The notes under the pieces: generated by a model
Seen by the model: only the letters and a program-made list of their open reading frames with translations
The model's database searches: none
What the model was told of the DNA's origin: nothing
Made by a program: the position numbers and the translations under genes
Assembly: GCA_031288575.1 (NCBI GenBank)
Contig: JAITRD010000291.1
Span: 1-7,975 of the forward strand
Direction of reading: 5' to 3'
DNA from: Treponema sp.
Lineage (GTDB): Bacteria > Spirochaetota > Spirochaetia > Treponematales > Breznakiellaceae
Length of the DNA: 7,975 nucleotides
In this document: positions 1 to 6,417 of the stretch, in pieces
Numbering within the stretch: position 1 is the stretch's first letter
How the letters are laid out: every line of letters begins with the position of its first letter

Positions 1-132
1 GCCGGGGAACTTTTTCCCGCCATTTACCGGGCCCTTTCCCGCTGTCCCTGCAAATCCGGCTGCCCCTCCTGCGTGGGCCCCGGGGGAAACAAGGCGGGGA
101 CCGGGGCTTTGCTCAAAGCTCTCCTTGAATAA
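1..132 (+). CDS. mrfA: MrfA/YprA-type DEAD/DEAH helicase, C-terminal end only (partial)
   Basis: The reading frame is open from the first base to TAA at 130-132 and gives the last 44 residues of a larger protein. The visible part carries the motif C-x-C-x3-C-x2-C (Cys15, 17, 21 and 24 of the fragment, in CPCKSGCPSCVG). This is the zinc-binding signature near the end of YprA/MrfA-type helicases (DUF1998-related domain). In Bacillus subtilis MrfA is a 3'-5' DNA helicase that works with the exonuclease MrfB in a nucleotide excision pathway, independent of UvrABC, for mitomycin C damage. The immediate downstream gene is an MrfB homologue 2 bases away, which strongly supports the assignment. The helicase motor domains lie outside the window, so the name rests on the cysteine motif and the neighbour. 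Confidence 0.8.
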   Translation, partial: AGELFPAIYRALSRCPCKSGCPSCVGPGGNKAGTGALLKALLE

Positions 133-134
133 CC

Positions 135-1424
135 ATGGGCCGGAACCTGCGGGACCGTTTATCGCGCCTTAAAGCCCGGCCCGGGGAGGCTCCTCCCGCC
201 GGGCCGGGGACCCCTTCTTTTCATAAAGAGACCCTTCCCGGAGAAATTCCTCCGGGAATTCCCCGGGGACTGGGGCCGGACTGGAGGGAGGCGGGATTTT
301 TGACCCTTACCCGTTCGCTGGTTCAGGAATTCCCCGGGGAGCCGCCCCGGGCCCTGCCCCGGTCATTGGCCATCCTGATCCCCGATTTTCTCCCCCTTTT
401 ACCGGGCCTTTTGGAGCCCGGGGATCTGCTTTTTTTTGACCTTGAAACCACGGGGCTTTCCGGGGGGGCCGGTACGGTGGCCTTCCTCGCGGCTTTCGGT
501 CGCTGGTCTGGAAGGGCCTTCCGGATCGATCAGTACCTGCTTTTGGATTATCCCGGGGAAAATGATTTTCTTGAGGCCCTGCTGGGGGAGCTGCAAAAAA
601 CCTCCTCCGGAAGGGTTTCCCCGGTGGTTACCTATAACGGAAAGAGTTTCGACGCCCAGATCCTCAAGACCCGCTGCCTTATAAACGGCATGGCGCCCCC
701 GGCCTTCACCCATATCGACCTCCTCCATCCCGCCCGGCGGCTGTGGAAGCGGCTGCTTCCCAACTGTTCCCAGGGGGAAATTGAGGCCAGGATTTTGGGC
801 CTGGACCGGACCGGGGATCTTCCCGGCGCCCTGGCCCCGGAAATCTGGTTTTCCTTTCTGAAATCCGGGGAGGCCGGGGACCTGGAAAGGATCGCCGATC
901 ATAACATAAGGGATATCCGGGGACTTGCCTCCCTTTTCACGCTCCTGACCCGGATTGCCCGGGAGCCCCTTAAAACCCGGGAACATTTTTTGTATGATAC
1001 GGAAAAACTTGCCCTGCGCTGGCGGGAAATAAGCGGCCGGAAGGATCTTCCCTGGGAGGAAAGGGAACGGGGCCTCGGGGCCGCCCTGATCGAGGCCGCC
1101 GCGGACCAGGGCCATCCCCAGGCGGCCTTTGTTGCCGCCCTGGATTGTTTGAACCGGGGCCGTTTTGAGGAAGGCCGCCGCCGGCTCCGGGAACTTACCG
1201 GCCCGGATTGGCCCGGGGCCCGCGCCGGGCCTTATCCCGTTTTCCCCTGCTCCGGGGAACTCAGGGCCGCCGCCTGCCGGGCCCTGGCTATTGACGCGGA
1301 ATGGCGTTTGAAGGACCGGGAGGGGGCCCTTCGGTATGTGGAAGCCGCCCTGGAAGAAAAAGAAATCCGGGAAACTTTAAAGCGGGATCTTTTCCGGCGG
1401 CGGCAGCGTTTGAGTATATTATAG
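135..1424 (+). CDS. mrfB: MrfB/YprB family DEDDh 3'-5' exonuclease
   Basis: This 429-residue protein has an RNase H-like exonuclease domain at about residues 95-275. All catalytic positions of the DEDDh class are visible: Asp102 and Glu104 in FDLETTGLSGG, Asp173 in YNGKSFDAQILK, and His256 and Asp260 in DHNIRDIRGL. The segment at about 208-245 (NCSQGEIEARILGL, then a leucine-proline-glycine turn and WFSFLKSG) matches the family pattern between the second and third catalytic motifs. Residues 13-50 are rich in proline and glycine and look like a disordered lead-in. Residues 310-429 are helical with TPR-like periodicity, as reported for B. subtilis MrfB. The family role is metal-dependent DNA degradation at lesions exposed by MrfA. 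The ATG lies 2 bases after the mrfA stop and has no clear SD, so translation is probably coupled to mrfA. The gene is unusually dense in the heptamer CCGGGGA (see findings). Confidence 0.88.
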   Translation: MGRNLRDRLSRLKARPGEAPPAGPGTPSFHKETLPGEIPPGIPRGLGPDWREAGFLTLTRSLVQEFPGEPPRALPRSLAILIPDFLPLLPGLLEPGDLLFFDLETTGLSGGAGTVAFLAAFGRWSGRAFRIDQYLLLDYPGENDFLEALLGELQKTSSGRVSPVVTYNGKSFDAQILKTRCLINGMAPPAFTHIDLLHPARRLWKRLLPNCSQGEIEARILGLDRTGDLPGALAPEIWFSFLKSGEAGDLERIADHNIRDIRGLASLFTLLTRIAREPLKTREHFLYDTEKLALRWREISGRKDLPWEERERGLGAALIEAAADQGHPQAAFVAALDCLNRGRFEEGRRRLRELTGPDWPGARAGPYPVFPCSGELRAAACRALAIDAEWRLKDREGALRYVEAALEEKEIRETLKRDLFRRRQRLSIL

Positions 1425-1443
1425 GCAGCGGAGGCTGTTCCAA

Positions 1444-1454
1444 ATATATATATA
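1444..1454 (+). repeat. short AT-dinucleotide run before the acetyltransferase SD
   Basis: Eleven bases of alternating A and T (1444-1454) lie in an otherwise GC-rich region and end where the SD of the acetyltransferase begins. The run is short and may only keep the ribosome site unstructured. No well-placed -35 box accompanies it, so it is not annotated as a promoter. Confidence 0.5.
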
Positions 1455-1465
1455 AGGAAATAAAC

Positions 1466-1897
1466 ATGACGATTAGGGTGATGGCCATTGAGGATTACGC
1501 CGAAGTTTATGCCCTTTGGAAAACCACGGCGGGGATGGGAATGCGAAGCCTGGATGATTCGGAAGAGGGGATAGGCCGTTTTTTGGAACGAAACCCCCGT
1601 ACCTGTTTTGTCGCCGCGGAGGCAGGAAAAATCCTCGGGGTGATCCTGAGCGGTCATGACGGGCGGCGGGGCTTTATCTATCACGTCGCGGTAGAAAAGA
1701 CGAACCGGAACCGGCATATCGGCAGGGCCCTGGTTACGGCGGCGGAGGACGCGATGAAAAAAGAAGGGATCCATAAAATAGCCCTGGTGGTCTTTAAGGA
1801 TAACGAGCTGGGCAGCCTGTTTTGGGAAGGCTTAGGTTTTATTAAGCGGGAAGATTTGGTGTACCGCAATAAGAGCCTGAACCCTCAAAACCTCTGA
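1466..1897 (+). CDS. GNAT family N-acetyltransferase
   Basis: This 143-residue protein has the usual length of a single-domain GNAT enzyme, which transfers acetyl from acetyl-CoA to an amine of a small molecule or protein. Residues 69-78 (GFIYHVAVEK) form the central beta strand. They are followed by the acetyl-CoA loop RHIGRA at 83-88, which fits the Q/R-x-x-G-x-G/A signature, and then the long helix LVTAAEDAMKKEG. Residues 104-126 (KIALVVFKDNELGSLFWEGLGF) are the family's C-terminal strand, with the common N-x-x-x-x-x-F-(W/Y)-x-x-x-G-F pattern. The start is ATG at 1466, preceded by the SD AAGGA at 1454-1458 with 7 bases between. The frame stays open further upstream into mrfB, but that extension is shadow sequence. 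It lies 41 bases after mrfB and could share its transcript. An AT-dinucleotide run sits just before the SD. The substrate is unknown. Confidence 0.85.
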   Translation: MTIRVMAIEDYAEVYALWKTTAGMGMRSLDDSEEGIGRFLERNPRTCFVAAEAGKILGVILSGHDGRRGFIYHVAVEKTNRNRHIGRALVTAAEDAMKKEGIHKIALVVFKDNELGSLFWEGLGFIKREDLVYRNKSLNPQNL

Positions 1898-1925
1898 TTT
1901 CCCGGAGCGGATTTAACGGTTTTTT
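1887..1925 (+). terminator. weak candidate terminator after the acetyltransferase
   Basis: AAAACC at 1887-1892 can pair with GGTTTT at 1918-1923, and the T-run continues to 1925 (six Ts, 1920-1925). The loop of 25 bases is large and the stem is AT-rich, and it starts inside the coding end. It is at best a weak intrinsic terminator separating this gene from the promoter that follows. Confidence 0.25.
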
Positions 1926-1938
1926 AGCAAACCTTAAC

Positions 1939-1967
1939 TTGACCCTGTAATGGAGGGGGGCTATTAT
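1939..1967 (+). promoter_or_regulatory. sigma70-type promoter of the ABC transporter operon
   Basis: The -35 box TTGACC (1939-1944) matches TTGACA at five of six positions. The -10 box TATTAT (1962-1967) matches TATAAT at five of six. The spacer is exactly 17 bases. Transcription would start near 1974. The site lies in the gap after the acetyltransferase and points at the permease genes, which have no other promoter-like sequence before them. Confidence 0.65.
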
Positions 1968-1973
1968 CTTGAT

Positions 1974-2150
1974 ATGATAAAAAAAGCAATTGAGCCGCGG
2001 GCTATCAATGTAAAAACCCCTCCCGGAGAATTAACCTTTCCTTATTTGAAAGTCCGGCCTCATATCCTGGTAAATTCCCCCCGGCGCGAGCCTCCGTTCA
2101 AACCAGGGTTATGCTTAAGATGCCGCGCGGCTTGCTGTGCGGAGGTTTAA
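1974..2150 (+). CDS. possible 58-residue leader ORF overlapping the first permease start
   Basis: An open frame runs from ATG at 1974 to TAA at 2148-2150. The last A of the stop is the first A of the permease ATG (TAATG), an arrangement typical of translational coupling. The peptide begins MIKKAIEPRAINVKT, is rich in proline and basic residues, and ends with five cysteines in a short stretch (CLRCRAACC). It has no predicted membrane segment and I recognise no family. The ATG falls at the predicted transcription start, so it would be read as a leaderless message. The GGAGG at 1952-1956 is too far away and lies inside the promoter. An upstream ATG at 1950 is inside the promoter and is unlikely to be transcribed. 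It may be a regulatory leader peptide or simply a chance ORF in the untranslated leader. Confidence 0.3.
   Translation: MIKKAIEPRAINVKTPPGELTFPYLKVRPHILVNSPRREPPFKPGLCLRCRAACCAEV
1990..2008. promoter_or_regulatory. weak palindrome downstream of the promoter, possible operator
   Basis: TTGA and TCAA flank an inner AGCC-GCG-GGCT inverted repeat over 19 bases, at about +17 to +35 from the predicted transcription start. A repressor site here would fit control of a sugar uptake operon. The outer and inner arms are out of register by one base, so the symmetry is imperfect. No regulator gene is in the window. Confidence 0.2.
2088..2148 (+). promoter_or_regulatory. predicted stem that masks the first permease's SD
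   Basis: CCTCCG at 2091-2096 is fully complementary to CGGAGG at 2140-2145, which contains the SD (GGAGG, 2141-2145) of the permease starting at 2150. The stem can be extended by G-U, A-U and G-U pairs between 2088-2090 and 2146-2148, giving about nine pairs. An earlier CGGAG at 2024-2028 could pair with 2092-2096 instead, giving a weak alternative fold. This was read by eye and no folding energy was computed. Confidence 0.35.
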
Positions 2151-3058
2151 TGGCTCCCTTGACCAAACCGCGGGAGGGGGTTTTGTTCGGGATATCCCGT
2201 TCAGGCAGGCTGTTCTGGAAGCCCTATCTTCTGCTCCTGCCCATGCTTTTTTTTGCCCTGGGATTTGTGTATTACCCCTTTTTCCGTACTTTTTTATATA
2301 GTTTTTCCCGGGTGAATTTCAGCGGCGATATTACCGGCTTTGCCGGCCTTAATAATTTCCGGCGCCTCTTCCGTGATGCCGCTTTTGCCGGGACATTAAA
2401 AAACACCCTCCGCCTTGCCTTTACGGTGGTGCCCCTGAATTTTCTTTGTTCCCTGGGCCTGGCCCTCCTGGCGGCGCAAAAACGCAAAATAGGAATCCTT
2501 TACGAAACAATGTTTATGCTGCCCATGGCTTTGTCCATGCCCGCGGCATCCCAGATCTTCAAACTCCTGCTGGAACCTGCCATGGGGGTCCTCAATTACC
2601 GGCTGGGCCTGCAAATCGGCTGGTTTAGGGATCCAAAAACCGCCATGTACGGAATTGTGATGGTATGCCTTTGGGTGGGCATTCCCTTTGATTTTTTACT
2701 TTTCCTGGCGGCCCTGCGGAATCTGCCCGCGCCTTTTATTGAAGCGGCGACCCTGGACGGAGCCGGTTATTTCCGCCGCCTTCTCCGCATACAGATTCCC
2801 TTAATTGCCCCTACCATCCTCTATGTGGTATGCACCAATCTTGTTTTGGCCATGATGACCTCTACTCCGGTGATGATCATTACCGGAGGGCAGCCGGGCC
2901 GTTCCACGGAAACCCTTATTTTTATGATGTATACTTCGGGTTACCAGTCATCAAATTACAGTTTAGCCGCCTGCATCAGTATGGTCACCTTTGCCCTCAC
3001 CTTCGGCATGGTATTATTGGCGATGTTTTTTGAACGGCGGGGGATATACTACGAATGA
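2150..3058 (+). CDS. ABC sugar transporter permease, MalF/UgpA type
   Basis: This 302-residue inner-membrane permease of the CUT1 carbohydrate importer type has six hydrophobic segments at about residues 26-47, 84-110, 117-141, 166-190, 217-245 and 272-294. The cytoplasmic EAA loop that docks the ATPase is clear: EAATLDGAG at 198-206, followed by IPLIAPT at 216-222. I chose the start at 2150 because GGAGG at 2141-2145 precedes it and residues after it (KPREGVLFGISRSGRLFWKPYLLLLPML) read as a normal N-terminus. An in-frame ATG at 2111 would add 13 residues but has a poorer ribosome site. Its stop overlaps the next gene by ATGA, so the two permeases are translated together and presumably form a heterodimer channel. 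The substrate cannot be told from the sequence. Confidence 0.9.
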   Translation: MAPLTKPREGVLFGISRSGRLFWKPYLLLLPMLFFALGFVYYPFFRTFLYSFSRVNFSGDITGFAGLNNFRRLFRDAAFAGTLKNTLRLAFTVVPLNFLCSLGLALLAAQKRKIGILYETMFMLPMALSMPAASQIFKLLLEPAMGVLNYRLGLQIGWFRDPKTAMYGIVMVCLWVGIPFDFLLFLAALRNLPAPFIEAATLDGAGYFRRLLRIQIPLIAPTILYVVCTNLVLAMMTSTPVMIITGGQPGRSTETLIFMMYTSGYQSSNYSLAACISMVTFALTFGMVLLAMFFERRGIYYE

Positions 3059-3894
3059 TAAAAAATAAAACCCGCCTTTTTATTTGGGATATTGCGGTTG
3101 CCCTAAGCGGCATCCTGTTGGGGCTGATCATCATTTTTCCCATTATCTACGCGGTTTGTACGGCCTTTAAGGCCCGGACCGAGCTTACCCTGTTCCCGCC
3201 CCGGGTGTTGCCGAAAAGTTTTTTTTATGTGCAGAATTTTAAAGCCGTGTTTGCCATGGCTCCCCTGATGCGGTTTATGCTCAATTCGCTGGTTGTCTCC
3301 GGCATGGGCTGTGTTTTGCGTATTCTCTTTGCGATGCTGGCGGCCTACGCCTTTGCTTATTATGAATTTCCGGGGAAAACCGTCCTTTTTATGATTGTTT
3401 TGGGCACCATGATGCTGCCGGCGGATACCCTGGTGGTTACCAACTATCTTACCGTTACCCGGTTAAACCTGCTGGATAATTACCTGGGCCTGTGTATTAC
3501 CTCCCTGGTGGGGGCTACCCAGATGTTTATGCTCAGGCAAAATTTTAAAACAATTCCTAAATCCTTCCGGGACGCGGCCTTTATCGACGGCTGCGGCGAT
3601 TTCCGGTATCTCTTTTATATTGTGATTCCCATTTCGAGCCCGGTGATCCTGACCCTGATGGTGCAATCCTTCATCAGCTTTTGGAATGCCTATTTGTGGC
3701 CCCTTCTGGTTACCAACAAGAAGGAAATGCGTACCGTACAGATAGGCATTGCCATGTTGACAAATCCCATGGATACGAATTTTACCCTGGTCCTGGCGGC
3801 GGTGACTGTCCTGCTTTTTCCTTCGTTTATTCTTTTTTCGCTGCTGCGTTTGGCAATTGCGAGGGGAATTACCGTCGGGGCTTTGGTTGGCTAA
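3055..3894 (+). CDS. ABC sugar transporter permease, MalG/UgpE type
   Basis: This 279-residue partner permease of the same importer has six predicted membrane segments, at about residues 11-37, 74-102, 107-128, 140-160, 186-216 and 243-266. The EAA loop is at 173-197 (DAAFIDGCGDF, then IPISSPV). Asp173 replaces the first Glu, a common substitution. The C-terminus RGITVGALVG is the usual ending of the MalG/UgpE family. ATG at 3055 overlaps the stop of the upstream permease in ATGA. No separate SD is needed for coupled translation. It is followed by a 77-base gap with a hairpin before the binding-protein gene. Confidence 0.9.
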   Translation: MIKNKTRLFIWDIAVALSGILLGLIIIFPIIYAVCTAFKARTELTLFPPRVLPKSFFYVQNFKAVFAMAPLMRFMLNSLVVSGMGCVLRILFAMLAAYAFAYYEFPGKTVLFMIVLGTMMLPADTLVVTNYLTVTRLNLLDNYLGLCITSLVGATQMFMLRQNFKTIPKSFRDAAFIDGCGDFRYLFYIVIPISSPVILTLMVQSFISFWNAYLWPLLVTNKKEMRTVQIGIAMLTNPMDTNFTLVLAAVTVLLFPSFILFSLLRLAIARGITVGALVG

Positions 3895-3912
3895 TGAATA
3901 ACAGTGTTTTAA

Positions 3913-3939
3913 CGGAAATTTTCAGAAACTGAAATTCCG
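3913..3939 (+). promoter_or_regulatory. intercistronic hairpin before the binding-protein gene
   Basis: CGGAAATTTTCAG (3913-3925) and CTGAAATTCCG (3929-3939) form a stem of about eleven pairs with two single-base bulges on the left arm and an AAA loop. No T-run follows, so it is not an intrinsic terminator. In ABC importer operons such hairpins often protect or separate mRNA segments so that binding protein is made in different amounts from the permeases. That role is an inference here. Confidence 0.5.
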
Positions 3940-3971
3940 GGGAACTCTGATATATTATTAAGGAGAAAAAA

Positions 3972-5378
3972 TTGAGAACGAAGTTGTTTTTACCGGCAGT
4001 GTTCCTTTTGGCGGCGGTTTTGTTTTTTTCATGCGATTCCCGTAAAAGCGGCTCCGGAACTGTTTCCTCCGGCACGGGGGCCGCCCCTTCGGTTTTAGAT
4101 CCCGCAAAGCCGGTTACCATTAGTTTTTGGCATTCCATGACCGACGAGGCCGGCACGGAATTCGAAAGCTATATACAGGAATTTAACAACACCCTGGGCG
4201 CCGAAAAGGGGATAATTGTGGAATCCGTTTTCCAGGGCCAGTACTCCGACGCCACCGCCAAGCTGCGCCCCCTTTTGCAAAACAGGCAGGGGGACCGGTT
4301 GCCGGAGGTGATGCAAATTGACGCCACCGGCATGGTGGATTATTTAAATACCGAATACGCCTTTACGGTGGACGACGCCCTGGCCCTTGATGGCGCCTAC
4401 GATCTCAAGCAGATTATTGAGGCCCCCCTTAAAGCCTGGAACTACAAGGGCCGCCAGCTTGGCCTGCCCGTTTCCGCTTCTACCACGGTGATGTATTACA
4501 ACAAAACCCTCTTGGACGCGGCGGGGATCGAAAAGGCCCCTTCCACCTTTGAGGAGATTATCGAAACCGCCCGTAAGCTGCCGGCGGTCAATGCCAACGG
4601 CCAGAAAATAACCGCCTTCGCCCAGATGCCCAATTCCCCTCTTTTGGCAAACTGGATTGGGCAGATCCCCGGCCGGGGGGTAAACGCCTCCTATATCGTG
4701 GATAACCGTAACGGCCGGGACGGGACGGCGACGAAACTCGTCTGCGATACCGAGGGAACGCTCCTCGGTTTTTTAAAGGCATGGAAGGCCATGTATGACG
4801 CCGGCGCTTTATTAAATGTCTCCGACGGCCTTAACAACCTGTTTTTGACCCAGCAAACGGTTTTTCTCACCACCTCTACCTCAAACCTGTCTTCCCTGCT
4901 TACCCAGATAGACAGCCGTTTTGAGCTGGGCTGCGCCTACTTCCCCCGGATAAACGACGCCTCCAATTTCGGCGCCACCGTATCCGGCTCCGCCCTGTTT
5001 ATGTTCAACAAGGGGGACGGGGCCAAAACCGCCGCCGCCTGGGAACTGGTAAAATTTATGACCTCCGGCCCCGTCCAGGCCCGGTTTAGTGTTGCCACCG
5101 GGTATATGCCGGTAAATGCCGGTTCATACGGCGAAAGGATCTATACCGATCATACGGCCCGGTATCCCCAGGCGGAGGTCGGTTCCGGGCAGTTGAATGA
5201 GACCGACGCGGATATGATGGGCATTACCGTCGGCCCTTCCCGGGATTTTTATATGGAGATTATGAATCAGGTTTCCGCCATGCTGACTGAAAATAAAGAT
5301 CCCGAACTTACCGCGGCCTCCATGGCGTCGGCGCTGAACCTGCTCCTGGAAGATTACCTCGCCGCCAATCCGGAGTAA
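3972..5378 (+). CDS. extracellular solute-binding lipoprotein, UgpB-like (family 1)
   Basis: This 468-residue substrate-binding protein belongs to the importer encoded just upstream. The N-terminus MRTKLFLPAVFLLAAVLFFSC is a lipoprotein signal peptide with the acceptor Cys21 after FFS, followed by a Ser/Gly-rich linker to about residue 40. The mature part starts with VTISFWHSMTDEAG (48-61), typical of UgpB-like proteins that bind glycerol-3-phosphate or sugars. Other family features are YYNKTLLDAAGI at 175-186, a hinge-side block around 335-346, and ATGYMPVN at 375-382. The start codon is TTG at 3972, set by AGGAG at 3961-3965 with 6 bases between. No other start fits the signal peptide. Length is normal for family 1. 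UgpB similarity does not prove glycerol-3-phosphate as substrate, because many sugar-binding proteins share it. The protein would be anchored to a membrane by lipid. Confidence 0.9.
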   Translation: MRTKLFLPAVFLLAAVLFFSCDSRKSGSGTVSSGTGAAPSVLDPAKPVTISFWHSMTDEAGTEFESYIQEFNNTLGAEKGIIVESVFQGQYSDATAKLRPLLQNRQGDRLPEVMQIDATGMVDYLNTEYAFTVDDALALDGAYDLKQIIEAPLKAWNYKGRQLGLPVSASTTVMYYNKTLLDAAGIEKAPSTFEEIIETARKLPAVNANGQKITAFAQMPNSPLLANWIGQIPGRGVNASYIVDNRNGRDGTATKLVCDTEGTLLGFLKAWKAMYDAGALLNVSDGLNNLFLTQQTVFLTTSTSNLSSLLTQIDSRFELGCAYFPRINDASNFGATVSGSALFMFNKGDGAKTAAAWELVKFMTSGPVQARFSVATGYMPVNAGSYGERIYTDHTARYPQAEVGSGQLNETDADMMGITVGPSRDFYMEIMNQVSAMLTENKDPELTAASMASALNLLLEDYLAANPE

Positions 5379-5382
5379 CCAG

Positions 5383-6300
5383 GTGCTGCTTTCAACCTCC
5401 ACCAACATCGCCGCCTTTTTGCCCGACCCGAAGCAAAAAAACGGCTTTGCCTTTTGTATTGAGCTTTGCGCCCGGGCCGGTTACCAAATTCTGGACCTGA
5501 ACCTCTGCGAGGCCATGAACCCCCATTCCCGGATGCGGGGGGACGATTGGGAAGCCTATGTGGAGGATATCGCCGAATTGGGCCAAAAATGGGGGGTCCG
5601 GTTTACCCAGTCCCATTTGCCCTACTACGATATTTTTGCCCCCCGCGAACCGGAAAAGACGGAGCTGATGGAGGAGCTGATCCGCCGGTCCATTCTCGCC
5701 TCGGGCAGGCTGGGGATCAAATGGGCCGTAACCCACCCGGGCACCGTCTACGAAGCCGGTCCGGATACGGGGGTTTCCCTGAAAAAAAACCTGGAGTATT
5801 TTTCAAAACACCTGGAAACCGCCCGAAAAGCCGGGGTCGGTATTGCCCTGGAAAACGACTTTGAATACCATTCCCCCCCTTACCAGCGTTGTTACGCGGC
5901 GGACATCCGGGCCCTTTGCGATCTGGCGGACGCCTTTCAGGATCCCCATGCGGGGGTATGTTACGATTTTGGGCACGCCAATTTAACCGGCGGTTTTCAC
6001 CGGGAAAATTTGGGGATCATCGGGGAACGCCTCAAGGCGGTCCATGTCCAGGACAACCACTTTGTTCACGATGATCACCTGCTGCCCTTTTTCGGCAAAA
6101 CCGATTGGGCCGCCGCCATGGCGGCCCTGGCGGCTGTTCCCTACCAGGGAGACCTGACCTACGAAATCCAGGAATTTGCCCGGTTTATGCCCAATGAACT
6201 AAAACATCTGGCGGTGGAACTTTCCGTTGAGATAGGAAGGTATCTCATCGGTTTGTATGAAAGGGCGAAGCAAGACCGGGAAAGGGAAGAGGCCCCTTGA
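5383..6300 (+). CDS. sugar phosphate isomerase/epimerase-type TIM barrel protein
   Basis: This 305-residue protein belongs to the xylose isomerase-like / AP endonuclease family 2 TIM-barrel superfamily, which includes metal-dependent sugar and inositol epimerases, isomerases and dehydratases. Likely metal or active-site residues sit at the ends of beta strands: His78 (TQSHLP), His118 (VTHPGT), Glu157 (IALENDF), Asp195 and His198 (CYDFGHANL), His221 (KAVHVQDN) and Glu261 (LTYEIQEF). The start is GTG at 5383, preceded by GGAG at 5372-5375 with 7 bases between. That SD overlaps the end of the binding-protein gene, and the first strand (LLSTSTNIAAF) begins right after the start as the family expects. 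It lies 4 bases after the binding-protein stop and is the last gene of the operon, which suggests it acts on the imported compound. The exact reaction is unknown. Confidence 0.85.
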   Translation: MLLSTSTNIAAFLPDPKQKNGFAFCIELCARAGYQILDLNLCEAMNPHSRMRGDDWEAYVEDIAELGQKWGVRFTQSHLPYYDIFAPREPEKTELMEELIRRSILASGRLGIKWAVTHPGTVYEAGPDTGVSLKKNLEYFSKHLETARKAGVGIALENDFEYHSPPYQRCYAADIRALCDLADAFQDPHAGVCYDFGHANLTGGFHRENLGIIGERLKAVHVQDNHFVHDDHLLPFFGKTDWAAAMAALAAVPYQGDLTYEIQEFARFMPNELKHLAVELSVEIGRYLIGLYERAKQDREREEAP

Positions 6301-6417
6301 GGGGAGCAGCCGGCAAAGATTAATCCCCTTTCTCGGCAAATTCCCGGATCGGCCCGGCGGAAATGCTTCCCTCCGCGTCCCGCCGGATATGGCCCCGCTT
6401 TCCGGTCAAAGGCCGGT
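6301..6417. terminator. convergent gap with stem-loop, possible bidirectional terminator
   Basis: This 117-base gap separates the ends of two convergent genes. CCGGCGG at 6354-6360 pairs with CCGCCGG at 6380-6386, with a 19-base loop that itself contains GGAA...TTCC. A second short hairpin, CCGG...CCGG, lies at about 6402-6416, and CCCC-TTGA-GGGG at 6293-6304 spans the isomerase stop. None has a good T-run on either strand, so factor-independent termination is doubtful. I see no gene in the gap. Confidence 0.3.

Noticed and set aside
399..1115. Long - strand open frame (238 codons) opposite mrfB
   Set aside because: It is the complement of a gene with all catalytic DEDDh motifs in place. The product is low-complexity Pro/Gly/Lys sequence with no family resemblance.
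1301..1465. N-terminal extension of the acetyltransferase frame by 55 codons
   Set aside because: It overlaps the end of mrfB in another frame and has no SD or GNAT-like sequence. The ATG at 1466 has a good SD and fits the domain start.
2066..2107. CCTGGT/ACCAGG inverted repeat with GTTCAAACC resembling a tRNA T-arm
   Set aside because: No acceptor, D or anticodon arms can be drawn around it and there is no CCA end. The 30-base loop makes the stem unconvincing.
2150..3894. Lower GC of the permease genes than of mrfB and priA, as a sign of transfer
   Set aside because: Membrane proteins rich in Phe, Leu, Ile and Met raise T content by themselves, and the binding-protein and isomerase genes in the same operon look like the flanking genes.
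3948..3956. Extended -10 like TGATATATT before the binding-protein gene
   Set aside because: There is no -35 box at a proper distance. Transcription from it would start inside the SD at 3961-3965, removing the ribosome site.
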